Assembly: GCA_016630955.3 (NCBI GenBank)
Contig: CM049985.1
Span: 1,736,001 to 1,800,000, forward strand
Length of the DNA stretch: 64,000 nt
Reading direction: 5' to 3'
DNA from: Didymella arachidicola
Lineage: Eukaryota > Ascomycota > Dothideomycetes > Pleosporales > Didymellaceae
This document shows positions 43,085-54,832 of the stretch, piece by piece. How positions within the stretch are numbered: position 1 is the stretch's first letter; each line of letters opens with the position of its first letter. The notes under the pieces are model-generated. The model did no database searches. It was given only the letters and a program-made list of their open reading frames with translations, and was not told the origin of the DNA. A program made the position numbers and the translations under genes.

Positions 43085-44941
43085 TAAAGGCGGCTCGTCG
43101 CATCAGCTATAGCGGGTCCTTTCGAGCGCGTCGAATCCCGTTGCAACCCTTCGAGTGAATCTGGATGTACGCGCAGACCCGTGCGCTTATGACGCGCCAT
43201 GCAAAAATCTGCCCTATTGACTACAGTGCTCCAAAGCCGCAGTTCAACGGCATGTACATCCCTTTTGTCTGCATTACTGCATAACAGAATTCCACGTTCT
43301 CACCCGTCTTGATTGAAGGTATCCCCTTCCATAGCACTCCTGATGTACGCATTGATGCCGCGCTTAATTTCAATTTAAGATGCTCGGATGAGAGTAGGGT
43401 CTTCTTTGCTGAGTTCCAGACTCTGTGTCAGCTCGAGAGCTTTCCCATTCTTCCTTTATGTCGGTCGATAGTGACGCAGCAGAGATTTTACTTTATAGGG
43501 GCACTGCTCGACATCACGTCTCATCTCGATCGCAGTCGACTTCAAAGCGATCTCGTTCTTCCCAAAGGTTTTGTAGATCGCTGTTACGATGCCGGGAGTT
43601 ATATATGCTCAACTTGGGTATGTTCTATAGTCCAGAGTACGGATCGCACCGAAACTCTTGCGATATCTTAGACTTGACATGATGAGAAGGTATCTAGGAG
43701 AGTGTTTGACCCAGACGATTGTTGAAAGACAGGGTTTAGTTCCGCCTAGGAATTCAAGGAATTCTCGGCTCCATGGTAGACCTCCCACGCCAGGGTACTT
43801 AGTGTGGATAAGGCTAGGTGTGTTTTCAGATCTCCTAGCCCCACACTGGTACCTATTCGCTACTTGAAAGCTGTGGAAGCAAATATGTATCTTCGAAAGC
43901 TACCAAGGATCGTGAGTAAGTTGAGCCGAGGCAGCCAAAGATGGCAAGCTTGCGTGATGGACCGCCTGGCTTATTGACGGGTTTTCTAGCGAGCTTAAAA
44001 TCCGCCTATAGTCGCACATGTAGTATTTGCTTCCAATACTTCTTGACGAGAATGCTGAATTCGTCGAAGAGTTCCTCTTCAGCAACTTCGTCATCTAAAC
44101 ACCGTCTCGCCAGAGTCGGTGCGCTCCTGACAGAACGACATACTGGAGGTCGCTGATATCACAACCCATCGTTTAATTGCTCACATGGCGATTTTGGTTG
44201 GTCAAATGACAATTGTACCTACTATGGGTGATGACTATTGGGAGCGATCACGGAATCTCACCAACTCGCGTGATACTCATGTGGACAGACATTGACACTT
44301 GTTTCTGTCGAAGCCTCGAGCTTGCTCGGGTGTTGAAGAAGAAGGCCGGTGAATGATGATTATGCCAAAACCTTAGTCGATGGCTGCCCTGCTGACCACC
44401 AGTCAGCGACTAGATTGGCTTTGGTCTGCCTCGCACGGGTTCTTGGGTCGTCTTTTGATCCGCTCTTCCCATGCTGTTCAACTTAATATGGTAAAGTACC
44501 GGGTGTATGAACTGCGGTATCAATTCAAGTGATATAGTCGCACAAGATCAACGGCATGTATACATCCAATCCTATGATCGCATCAGAAAGGGCACATCGA
44601 TGCAGCGTAGCCAGGAGCTTGCGTTGCATGAAAGGAAAGAAGGAGTTGCCGAACAACACCGCCAGCTAGGCTGAGCTGCGGCCGAGGTTGACGTCCAATA
44701 ATGGGCGGTCTGTGCTCGCCTTCCCCGCAACCCCAACGGTCGATGAGAGCTCTCCACGACAGGACAGCGCGAGTCATCAGCATGTCTATACCGACCGACA
44801 GTATATCAATCCGAGCTTGTGAGTTCGTCTCGCAAGTGCCAACAAGCTATCCGCATCGTTGAAGTCACGCATTGGCGCCTGTGTCCTTCACCACCAACCC
44901 AAGCATCCATAAAGCACATTGGCCCAGATCAGGCCTACACA
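43085..44941. other. intergenic, no feature recognised
   Basis: 1.86 kb with only short ORFs. It should contain the promoter of the acyl-CoA dehydrogenase and the 3' UTR of the secreted-protein gene. Confidence 0.5.
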
Positions 44942-46326
44942 ATGTCAGCGCCCATGAACTTCTCGATCCCCGACGACCTCAAAAAGTACATCGCCGACCT
45001 CGATACCTTCATCGACACCACCATCCTACCGCTCCAACACAAAGACGACAACAACCGCTTCTTCGACCACCGGCGCGAAAACAGCCGCACAGATTGGGAC
45101 GCCGGCGGTCTTCCGCGCAAAGAATGGGAGGACTTGCTGTCTGAATCGCGACGGCTAGCTGATGAAGCAGGATTCTACAGGCTCTCGCTGCCGAAACAAT
45201 ATGGGGGGCAGAACAGCGAGGATGGGCGAGGGAGTAACCTGTGGATGGCAGTCATTAGGGAACATCTGGCTGCGAAGGGGCTAGGGCTGTTTAATGATCT
45301 GCAGAATGAGCATAGCATGGTAGGGAATTTCCCAGATGTCATCATGTTGATGAACTTTGGGAGTGAGAAGCAGAAGGCTGAGCTGATCCCAGCGAGATTG
45401 AGAGGCGAATTTAGGATGACATTTGGGCTTACGGAGCCGGGGCATGGGAGCGATGCGACACATATGGCAACGAAGGGTGTGCCGGAGAAGAGGAATGGAA
45501 TTGAGGGGTGGTTGCTGAATGGACATAAGAAGTGGCAGACCGGCATGCACCAAGCCACGCATTGCTCGATCTTTGCTAGGACAAGCGAGAAGGATGGGCA
45601 AATCAAGGGAATAAGCTGTTTCATTGTACCGAGGGACTTGCCGGGGCTGAAAGTAGAGTCGTATGAGTGGTGAGTCAGTTCATGAGTTCGAGTTCAGGTA
45701 CACTGCTGATGTTGAACAGGACGCTGAATATGCCAACCGATCACGCCACGGTCTCGATCAAAGACGTCTGGGTGCCCGAAAGCGCAGCTCTGGGACCCAT
45801 CCACAACGGCTTGGGTGTCGCACAGGCGTTCGTCCACGAAAACCGCATCCGGCAAGCCGCCTCGTCACTCGGCGCAGCCGTATACTGCGTCCAACAGTCC
45901 GTCGAATACGCAAACGAACGTGCGCCCTTCGGTACACCACTCTCGCACAACCAGGGCATACAGTTCCCGCTAGTAGAACTCGCAACCCAATGCGAGATGC
46001 TGCGCCAGCTGATCCGCAAGACGGCGCTAGAGATGGACTCGATGCCACACAGCGAGATTGAGAAGAGGATCGGTGATAAGGTGTCGATGTGCAATTATTG
46101 GGCAAATAGGCTCTGCACGCAGGCTGCTGACCGCGCCATCCAGGTCCACGGCGGCAATGGGTACTCGAGACATTACCCATTTGAGCATATCTGGCGGCAC
46201 CACCGGCGGTACAGGATTACCGAGGGGAGTGAGGAGATCCAAATGCGCAAGATCGCCGCGTATTTGTTTGGCTTTGGTGGGCGGAAGAGCCTGGTCGATG
46301 CCACGAAGCAGGAATCCAAGCTGTAG
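44942..46326 (+). CDS. acyl-CoA dehydrogenase with C-terminal SKL
   Basis: FAD enzyme that dehydrogenates acyl-CoA thioesters at C2-C3. Exons 44942-45669 and 45720-46326, joined over a 50-bp intron (GTGAGT...GAACAG), giving 444 aa. The N-terminal helical domain is followed by the FAD-binding middle domain (FRMTFGLTEPGHGSDATHM, LNGHKKWQTG) and the C-terminal helical domain (NRIRQAASSLGAAVYCVQQSVEYANERAPFGTPLSHNQGIQ; RAIQVHGGNGYSRHYPFEHIWRHHRRYRITEGSEEIQMRKIA). The Glu of ITEGSEEIQ lines up with the catalytic base. The protein ends ...KQESKL, a canonical peroxisomal PTS1, and has no mitochondrial presequence. A role in peroxisomal beta-oxidation is inferred; the substrate is unknown. Confidence 0.93.
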
Positions 46327-46477
46327 TCCACAGAGAGATTGAGTAGTCGACCTGCGAAAACAAAAACTACGTATTCTGTGATGTCTTGTGGTTTTGGCTT
46401 GGCTTCTGGACATGAGACATGGTGTGATAGATCCTTCCAGCACGCCTACGTCTGGTGCAATGGAAATTCGGGAAACC

Positions 46478-46831
46478 TCACCACCGTTCTCTCAACCAAG
46501 CATTCACCCCAATCATCGCCTCTCGTTCCATGATGATAGGCAACATGACCACAATTAGCAGAAACCAAGCAGCAAACGCTACAAACCAAAGGACTGTTGT
46601 GCCGAGCTTGAATCCAGTGGGCGGTCGTGGTAGAGGCTTTGACACGTTCGACTCAAGCTGAGGTACAGGTGGTAACGGCTTCAACTGCTCCGGCGGAGCT
46701 GGAAGCGCGAGACCCCGCCGTTGAGACAGGGACAAATTTGTGCTTGGCTTCGGCGGAACAGGAGGTCCATCAAAATTGGGCTGCTGTCTTCTGTTGCGTA
46801 GATTCTGGGAGGCTGGACTATCGCTGGACAT
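46478..46831 (-). CDS. small proline-rich single-TM protein, unknown
   Basis: 117 aa from the ATG at 46829-46831. An upstream in-frame Met at 46903 would add 24 residues, but the shorter start (MSSDSPASQNLRNRRQQ) looks more natural. The N-terminal two thirds are Pro-rich with SH3-ligand-like motifs (PPVPPKP, PLPPVPQ, PLPRPP). One membrane helix follows near the C-terminus (TTVLWFVAFAAWFLLIVVMLPII), then a short tail (VNAWLRERW). It is convergent with the acyl-CoA dehydrogenase, 151 bp apart. No known domain. Confidence 0.6.
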   Translation of the reverse strand: MSSDSPASQNLRNRRQQPNFDGPPVPPKPSTNLSLSQRRGLALPAPPEQLKPLPPVPQLESNVSKPLPRPPTGFKLGTTVLWFVAFAAWFLLIVVMLPIIMEREAMIGVNAWLRERW

Positions 46832-47160
46832 GGTGTGAGGTTGGTGGCGACAAAGAAGAAGCAGGGAAGCTGCGCAGGTACCGGTCGATTTAAGTCCAGA
46901 CAAGCTTAGCGTGGTCGGTCTATAAACACTCTCAGCAAGCAGGTAGAGTTCAAGCCCGGTTCGTTTGAGATATGTTACGTACAGATTTTTGGCGGTCTAT
47001 CAGAGCAGTTTGCTGATTGCATTGATCAAAATGTGATTTTGTAAGTCTATGGTCCGCGTTCTAACCTTGCTTCGCAAGCAGCTTGCTTGATTGTCTGACA
47101 CGATTATACACTACTGACTCGGTCATACATAGGATGCTGTAAGATCATGCTTTCCGAAGA
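46832..47160. other. intergenic
   Basis: 329 bp between the small TM gene promoter and the 3' end of the transcription factor. Nothing recognised. Confidence 0.5.
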
Positions 47161-49622
47161 TCATTGCCATTGTTGATTATACCCCGGATACTGCTGTTGG
47201 GGCTGGTACAGATAGGAGTGGTCTGACTCAGGTTCGAAAGTCCAGAGGAATGTGTTATTGTCCAGAGCACCCAGGTCATCGAACTCGATACCGAGCATCT
47301 GTTGATTTTGGAGCGATGTCAGGTCCAAGTTGAAAGTTGGATCCAGTGAACCGTTCCCGTCGTCTGATAGCGTTTTATGGGGTTGGCCTAGTGTAGGTCC
47401 TCTGCCCATGCCGAGCGCCTCCAGATGAATTGGCGTCTCCTGTACTATCATCCTGGCGAACCCAATTTGTTCCATCTGTTGAGCGATGTCTACACAGTCA
47501 TTTGCGTGCTTTTTCATGTCTTCTGCGATCGCCATACGTTCGTGCGCGTCCTGCCTCGGATCAGAAACCCGATAATACCCAAAAGCGCACATGAAGATGG
47601 TGACGCATCGGAGGATAGCAGTGCTATCGAACGTCGTCAAGCTGGAGATCGTATGATCTTCTATCATTCGCTGGAACAGCTCCACGCTCTTTTGGGCGGC
47701 GTCAACGGATACGTTGGCCATCTTTTCGTAACCAATCTTATTATCCGCTGGTATCCTCTTGCTATTCAGAACGAGATTGAGCAGGAAAGGTCGAGTGAGG
47801 AGAATTTTCGTGCTCCAGTAATGCAGATGAAGCACCATTATCGCGCGCCTGTGAAATTCCGGCGCTGTCTGATATGAACTTTGCTTTAAATGTGTGGGTA
47901 GGCCTTGATGCCATTCTTTGAGTTTGCCGAGCAAGTGGGAAACAGTTGAGAACGATATCTTTTGTGATTCTTCACCCTCGTTCTTTCGCTCCGTGTAAAT
48001 CGTTCGAATGATGTGGCGCTTCCACGCGCCAAGATCATGGAATGCTGACAGCCACTTGCGCGGCGTGTAGAGCCCTAGGAATTCGGGTCTGATCTGTATG
48101 CCACTGTCAGCACAGGTGTTACTATAGAGGAATTAAGAAAGGAAGGACGTACCGGCTCATGGCCGATGCGTTCGAGTGGTAGTGAGGTCGTGACCTTTAA
48201 AATACGTTCATCGATCAGTGTCGGGCTGCCACCTCTCATTCCGATCTCCAGATCGAGGGAGGTCACTGTCCACCATATGCGGCGGTTCTCTTCGCGCTCT
48301 TCTTCTGATTTTGACATTGGCAACTGATCCCGATGCAGACCTAGTGACCACGCTATTTGTATCGCGGTGCCGATATATAGGTACGCTGTGACTCTCCGAA
48401 GAGTGTTCTCTAGTGCTATAGCCTGAGACTCTTAGCATTATACTGTTAAATGTAGGCTATTACGAACCGCTATAGCTAATGCTCGGATACTATCGATATC
48501 TGCGGCATCTTCCACCTTCGGTTTGAGTTGTTTGATTAGATCGATGTAGTCGTCTGATGTTTTGGTAGCCATCTCCGCGTATGAACCCGGCGAGAGCGAT
48601 CTCCCTTCGGAATTGCATGGCAATGCGCCGAGGGCACACATAGCGTATATTGAGCAGATCCAGGAAACAGACGGTTGCACGCCTTTCCTCGGAGGCGGTG
48701 TGCCATACTCAAGTTTGACTGTATATGCTGACTCGTACCACGCGTAGGTGTCCTCAATTCGTTGCAAGAGTCTGGCTTCAGGGTAGAGCCAGTACATGCA
48801 GTGCACCTCTTTACGGAATCTGCTGACGTAATGGAAGCACACCTCTTTCGACGGAAGCCAGTACACTTCCTCTTTGCTGTCTTCTTGAGGTGGATAATGC
48901 CCAACGCTTGCGGGAGGGATCATATCTGTGTTCTCTTCTGGTAGAGGATCGGTCCTTCTCCGAGGCTTGCAGAAGTTTGCAACCGCTCCATTGAAAGGTA
49001 TGTCACTTTGGGCACCGACGTAACGTGAGACCCCCTGAGAATCTCGCATCATACTGCCCAACGGCTCATGTAGGTTCTCTCCTTCGACAGTCCACTCACC
49101 CGGGGTGTCTGCCCCAGAGTAGTCATCATCATCTTCAGGAGATTGATGCGGCTCGATGTACCCGCCTGGATCCAAGGTCGGCAATACAAGTGAACTGTCC
49201 TTGATCGCTTTTGAGATCTTGCGCAGTGATTCGAGGTTGAGTTGCTGGCCACGGAACACTTTGGAGAGGATGCTCATGGACAGTTGATACTCCTCTTCGG
49301 TCACATGGTAGAAAGGTCGTTTCCTCCGCGGGGTAGCGGTAGTACAGATCGCTCCCGTGCGGGCACAATAACGACATGGTCCGGGTACTGCGAGACGTCA
49401 GCATGTGTGGAGCCGGAGGACGGCACCGATCAGTCGAGTCGTACATACCGGGATCGATACACTGCACAATTAGTCAATTATGTCTTGGCTTCGAACAACT
49501 AAAATGTTCCAACATACCTTGGTCTTTCTGCTCCGACACCGATCGCAGCTACTGTGGACGCGATGCGCGTTCGCTGCGCGTGCTGAGGTGCCCGGAGGTC
49601 GAGGCCCTGTAATGTTGGCCAT
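47161..49622 (-). CDS. Zn2Cys6 fungal transcription factor
   Basis: Sequence-specific nuclear regulator. Five exons: 49622-49518, 49461-49449 (13 nt), 49387-48468, 48422-48153, 48093-47161; introns 56, 61, 45 and 59 bp; 746 aa. Splicing assembles the binuclear cluster at residues 26-54: CDRC, RSRKTKC, IDPVPGPC, RYC, ARTGAIC, with all six Cys, followed by basic RRKR. Introns interrupt the cluster right before Cys3 and after the next four residues. The middle holds the Fungal_trans domain (LENTLRRVTAYLYIGTAIQIAWSLGLHRD, RRIWWTVTSLDLEIGMRGGSPTLI). The C-terminus is Gln/Asn-rich (PQQQYPGYNQQWQ), likely activating. No adjacent biosynthetic cluster hints at targets. Confidence 0.92.
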
Positions 49623-50107
49623 TGCGACCGAGTAAAGACCGGGACGTCTTCGTTGGGGGGTTGACCGCTCAAGGAGAACTCATTCGGCAAAACTACAATT
49701 GTCACTGGGTTTTCGCTGGCGAGGTGCGACGATTTGCATCATGGGATCGCGAGAACAATAGGATGCCTGATACCCTTGCGGGGATTTGCTAGAGTCTGTA
49801 ATGAGGAAGCTAAGCAGTCCCCTGCAGATCAGGATCGGCTAGGCGAATTAGACTTAGACGCGGAGTGGCGGCACCTTTAACTCTATGCAAACGTACATAT
49901 TTTTAAAAATTCTTATAGAAATATGGACAAAGGTAATAGTTCTTCCGGAGGATGCCCAGTGCGTAGGCGACTAGGAATCTGGCAACACGTCTCACATTGC
50001 TTACAGGGCTGACCCATCCTCAAACGCCTAGATATGCACTGACTCCCGCTCTACCAAACCGCTGCGCCGTACCCATGCACTTTCCCATGTCTAATCGATT
50101 GATCGGC
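49623..50107. other. intergenic: promoter of the Zn2Cys6 gene and 3' side of Mid1
   Basis: 485 bp, no further feature recognised. Confidence 0.5.
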
Positions 50108-52150
50108 TTACCACGAGATGACAAACATCGCCAGGAGCGTTGATGAGACAAGCGCCACGCTGCCCAAGTGGCCGCTAATGCGACTAGCGCGGCTTTGGAC
50201 ATTGAGCTTCACCACAGCTCCAGGAAAGCTGCACGTCAGGACGTTTCCGTCTGGGTCCCGTCTGCCGTACTGCAAGGTCCTCGCAGGTATGTTCGGGCAT
50301 GCAAAACCAAGCTGTGCAGGACAACTTCTGACGATGTCGAAACACAAATCCTCGCAAGGGAGCATCTCCTTGTAGGGTCCCGGCTTGATGTCCTCGTCGA
50401 TCATGGGATTGCGGCTCTTGCTGTACCCGAAACGATCACGCATAGTCGCGTTGAAGTCTGCACTCATGTTGTTGGCAAAAGGAATGGTGCCGTCCGAGAA
50501 CTCGGCATTGATGTTGCGAGGAACCAGCCAGTCGTCGTTTGCAGTCCAGTCCTCACATCTAGGGATCAAGACTGAACAAAGCCATTTCTTGTAATCCTCG
50601 CGACAATGTGAGCAATTGCGAGCAAGAGAATATTGGGCAGTAGAGGGAGCATCGCATGCGACCTGGTCCAGCGAGTTCGTGAAATTCCTAAAGTACTGCT
50701 TCGCTTGGTCATCGTACAAGGCCTTGAGTTTGTCATCGTCGAATTTGAACTCAGGAGATGATGGAACGGCGTACGCAACATTGTCGCAGAATTCGAGATC
50801 TGTCAGAACTTGGCAAGAGTCGTCTGGCGGTCGAGTCAGCACGGTGTCTAGGAAGCGTCAACTCGGCTGTGTCAGCTTACCGGCTTTTGTAGTCCAGTTG
50901 AATTGCTGGAAGACTTTGCCGCCAGCGCGCACTATGCCAACGCCAGGCAAGTCCACGGTATCCTGGTTGCCCTCAACCACGAGATATCCGTTGTACGTCT
51001 CAGCGTTAGTCAAGTTGTGCACATTGAATTGGCTTTTAGGGTATCCTGCACCGAATTTCGTGGTGATCTGTGTTTCTACGGTGATGTTGTTCGTTGAGTT
51101 GAAGAACTGCTTCAGTGCACAGTATGAATTCTCCATACCAGTGACTGGTGATCGGCCGGCTGGGAACGCGTACATATTGAATGGATTAGAGTTGTTCCAC
51201 TTCGCAATAGCCTCCGGGCTGTCGGAGTCGGTAAGGTTGTAAGTTATGAAGAGTGTAGACTCGCTGTCAGTATCGACCATAAACAGAAAAGGGTTGGTGC
51301 GGTTGTAGCTGTGATAAGAGCCGTGAGTGCTTGCTGCGATCTCAAAGTGCCAACTGCCGAACCAATTTTCGTCCAATTTTGGGGCGGAGACACCAATGTA
51401 TATGTCAGAAGTGGCATTGACATCGAATGATATATATCCGCCATCGAAAGGCAAGCCGGTCTTATTTGTCACGAGGTTTTCGGTGGAACCTGGGCCTGGC
51501 TTCTGATTCTGCGTCGAAGTCGAGACATACAGCGAGAGCTGAGGTGCGCCTGTAGAAGAAGCGTTGTTTCCTGGCAGAGGTTGTTTGCAGGTATTGGCTG
51601 ACACCCAAACCCTCGTTCCTGCAGTTTGGCGTACCTCCAGCGTTTCTTTTCGTTGTGCAATCTCCTCAGTGCTGCTACTAGAGCCATCTACTTCTTGCGT
51701 TCCACTTATGGGAGAGGTGTATGGGCTTCTTGCATCCAGCGCATTCAGCAAGCCACCTCCCTCGTTCCGTGTCTGAAGTTGGCTTTTCGCCAGAACAAAA
51801 AACACGGTTGTTTCGGGTGCAATATCGACGTCCTGCTTCTCATCGTTCTTCAGCTGGCCCACCTCCTCAGCTTGGCGGCCAAGCAAGCTTCGCGCGAAGT
51901 ACGCAAAGTCTGGTGCATAACTACCACCTCGCTCTTCATCGGCAGCACCATCATTGTTATGTACGGGCTCGGCGGCGGCTAGGAGGGATTCGAGAGGGGA
52001 GAGGTGTCCCTGTTGAGGCGCAGTAGATATTTCAGCAGCGGTAGCGTAGACAGGCGATTGACTCGATGAACACGTGGCAAGAACAAAGCAGGTGGCTGCA
52101 ATGTAGACGAGCAGCTTCGACTGCACGCGTGTGGGTATTCGGGGTTGCAT
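50108..52150 (-). CDS. mid1: Mid1-type stretch-activated calcium channel subunit
   Basis: Regulatory subunit that works with the Cch1 channel in plasma-membrane Ca2+ entry. Exons 52150-50881 and 50823-50108, with a 57-bp intron (GTAAGC...CGCCAG, branch GTGCTGAC), give 661 aa. A closer acceptor (CCTAG, 33-bp intron) would keep the frame and add eight residues. Start at MQPRIPTRVQSK, followed by a hydrophobic signal sequence (LLVYIAATCFVLATC). The extracellular part has many N-glycosylation sites. The C-terminal Cys-rich region is diagnostic (DDSCQVLTDLEFCDNVAYAVP, NCSHCREDYKKWLCSVLIPRCED, LPCEDLCFDIVRSCPAQLGFACP). It ends in a hydrophobic stretch (LGSVALVSSTLLAMFVISW) that may be a TM or GPI signal. 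Confidence 0.92.
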
Positions 52151-53365
52151 TGCCCTCTCCGCTGGCCTATCGACGGACCGGAGGATGCATGGAGAGAGAA
52201 TGAGGCGCAGACGAGGCGCAGTGGTATCGATGAGACGAATATTCGGCAAATGTGATTATGTCATAGGGTACACTGCGGGGAAGAGAGGCGCGTAGAGTTT
52301 CAGCTCCTCGGAAACCGGTATTTCAGGAGTCTAATGTTGACCGTAGGCTTCAGAGTCGCGATTGTCAACGGTCAGATCCGGCGCTAGAGGCGGGACCCTG
52401 CCAAGCCACGTTGCGTCGCTGCCGCCTACCAAAGAGTCGTTCCTTCCTTGTACTGTGGTATCAAGCGTAAGTAGTGTATGTGGGTCCCGGTGTGGCGGAT
52501 GACTATGGTCAGCGCATTGAAACTGTTACTGGCTAAGGTATGCTAATAGGATGTAAGTCAGCATTTGTAGCTGCTGCTATTAGGCATGAGTCACATGACT
52601 GTTAGGAAAGCCTGCTGCATTTTCGGTCCGCACCCCTGGACTCCGCAACCCACCTACACTACTTACGTCTGACACCACAGTAATAAATCAAAGTGATTTC
52701 ACGAAGATACCTCAAGCTTGATGTGCTATCACGCTTTGAGAACTGCCCAGATACATGAGCTTCATACCTAGATCTATTTGGCCGCGCATCCACTAAATCT
52801 GTTACATGTGTAGCCAACTGCTCCGTTATTCGAGTAGGATGCTGTTCAATCTGCTACCGGAGCTGAGAAACGATCCTCTCGCCTGACTTCAAGCTGTGCG
52901 ATGCGCTATGTCAGTAGCTCGAGGCATGGAAATTTCGTAGTCGAGCCATTTCTTGACGGCTTTTTTTACATAAGATCGAGACTCGGATCTACACTCGGCC
53001 GACTTAAGAGGCGATTAATGTAAGGAGCAGCAAGGCTGATACTCAATGCACATAGATCCCAAAAATCCTAATGGCTGCAGACTTGACAGGGCGGCAGTGC
53101 ACTTGACGTGGTTGAGAGCTCTTGTTTCAATATGTTCGATAGACGTAGCGCAGAGCAACATCCAGTGTACATGCGTGACGGATACAGCGTATCTTGAGCA
53201 CCGCAGTGAAAATGGATCTCGAACTCTGAGCCTATAATGCTTTCACACGCTCAGATAAACTCAAAGCCGTAGACTCTTTCACTGTCCTCCCGCAGTCTGT
53301 CCGTGGAGGCTTTAAAGATCGCTCACCCTATCCATAGCGTTTCCCTGGCCATCTGCTCTCCCGAC
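52151..53365. other. intergenic, containing a MITE
   Basis: 1.2 kb between the divergent Mid1 and unknown-protein genes. Holds the MITE at 52454-52680; nothing else recognised. Confidence 0.55.
52454..52680. mobile_element. 227-bp TA-flanked MITE
   Basis: Terminal inverted repeats of at least 33 bp agree at 29 positions: CTGTGGTATCAAGCGTAAGT... on the left against CTGTGGTGTCAGACGTAAGT... on the complementary right. TA directly flanks both ends (52452-52453 and 52681-52682). It has no coding capacity. TA duplication fits a Tc1/mariner/pogo-type origin, but the ends do not match the ACGT-type TIRs of P1-P13. Confidence 0.8.
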
Positions 53366-54832
53366 ATGGCTACCCAGAGTCGCGTACCGGTCACAGTGGA
53401 CAACCCATCGATTCGTAGCCTTCGCAACACGCGCTCGGAAGGCTGTCTGAAAGGGAAGCGAGAACGTAAAGTGCCTCACCTCTGTTCGATGGGACAAGTC
53501 TCCCCACCACCGGATGAACCTCCACCGCCTCTTCCTCCGGGTTTCGCTCCACGTCCTCTCAATCAGACTCAAAGTTCCATTGCCATGAGTACCTCGGACG
53601 GATGCATCGCAAACATGCATCGACACTTGGAATCCAAGAGCTACTCGCGATTTAGTTCGACTTACATCGAAGAACCAGAATCAGAAGTTCGAATTCTTCC
53701 TCCACCCAACAGAATGCTCAACCAAGAACATACCAACCATGAACATATCGAACAAGAGGAAGTTCGTTCTCAGTTTTGCAGCGACGCAGAGAACATACCC
53801 AATCCAAAAGAGCTCGGTGAGCTCCTCAGCTTCTCCGCTGGTCTGAAGCAAATGGGTGTAACATTTTCAAAGAACGGTGAAATGCTTTCCTACGGGAATC
53901 CACCCTGCGGTGAAGATCTCGAGCAAATGCTCAACATAGGCGCTATGTATGATGCCTTGTGGCATGATTTCTTCACCGGTAGGAATCAGAAGGTGGAACA
54001 TAACCTATGGCCGGCTCTGCACGTCCTCAAGAAGATGCTACAAAAGGAAGGTGTTGCATTTGACGATCTCCACTGTCGCCTAGATCATGGGTCAGGCTTA
54101 CCGAAACTCGTCAGACTGGGTGGTTGGTATGATTTGATACGTGAGAAGTGGTACCAGAAGACTCTGAGCGACGTTCATCCTGCTCTGCGCTGGGATGAGC
54201 CTGTGGCGCGCGCCAGAGCTCCAAATAATCCAGTGAACGTGGGCTGGTCGTTCACTAGAGATGAACTGCCTGAGCATGATCTCCCGGGTAAGTACAGCCA
54301 CCGTACTGAACGCTCGACAATGGAAGAAAATGTCAATGCTTCCTCGTTATCACCCAACAAGCTAGCAGCAACAGCCAATGTTTCTGTACAAACTCCTATT
54401 ATGACGCATGCAGCAGCTCCTGTACGTCCATTAGGCATTGCAGCAATGGCATCTGCTCTCTTCCACGGCCGGAGCCCACTTCAGCATGCCAACACAGCAA
54501 GTGCGTTAATCGCAGACGATACGACAAAGCTCCTTACAACGGGCGACGTAAGTGATATGCTCCAGAGTCCTCGGTTACGGCAGCACAAGCATGCTGGAAT
54601 ACTAGGGCTGTTGGTGAAAGATGAGCGTCGCCGTGCAAAAGTGCGTCAAGATCAAGGAGACATTGCGAAGCAGTCCACAGAGGTGCGGGTAATGGAAGAG
54701 GAGAGATTCACCTCGGCTAGTGATGGGAAGAAGAGCAAGGGCATCAAGAAGTGGCTTCGCTCGATATTCGAGAATAGTGAGCTGGCTCGATCAATGGATA
54801 GGATGGGACGCAATGTTGGCGGTGACTTCTGA
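53366..54832 (+). CDS. conserved-looking protein of unknown function, 488 aa
   Basis: Single exon. ATG at 53366 (MATQSRVPVTVDNPSIRSLR); no earlier in-frame ATG. The N-terminal 150 residues are disordered with a proline patch (PPPDEPPPPLPPGFAPRP). A central folded region of about 170 residues is rich in Trp and aromatic residues (NPKELGELLSFSAGLKQMGVTF, MYDALWHDFFTGR, LGGWYDLIREKWYQ, NNPVNVGWSFTRDELPEHDLPG). The tail is basic (KKSKGIKKWLRSIFENSELAR), possibly amphipathic. No domain recognised, no signal peptide, no TM segment. Confidence 0.75.
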   Translation: MATQSRVPVTVDNPSIRSLRNTRSEGCLKGKRERKVPHLCSMGQVSPPPDEPPPPLPPGFAPRPLNQTQSSIAMSTSDGCIANMHRHLESKSYSRFSSTYIEEPESEVRILPPPNRMLNQEHTNHEHIEQEEVRSQFCSDAENIPNPKELGELLSFSAGLKQMGVTFSKNGEMLSYGNPPCGEDLEQMLNIGAMYDALWHDFFTGRNQKVEHNLWPALHVLKKMLQKEGVAFDDLHCRLDHGSGLPKLVRLGGWYDLIREKWYQKTLSDVHPALRWDEPVARARAPNNPVNVGWSFTRDELPEHDLPGKYSHRTERSTMEENVNASSLSPNKLAATANVSVQTPIMTHAAAPVRPLGIAAMASALFHGRSPLQHANTASALIADDTTKLLTTGDVSDMLQSPRLRQHKHAGILGLLVKDERRRAKVRQDQGDIAKQSTEVRVMEEERFTSASDGKKSKGIKKWLRSIFENSELARSMDRMGRNVGGDF

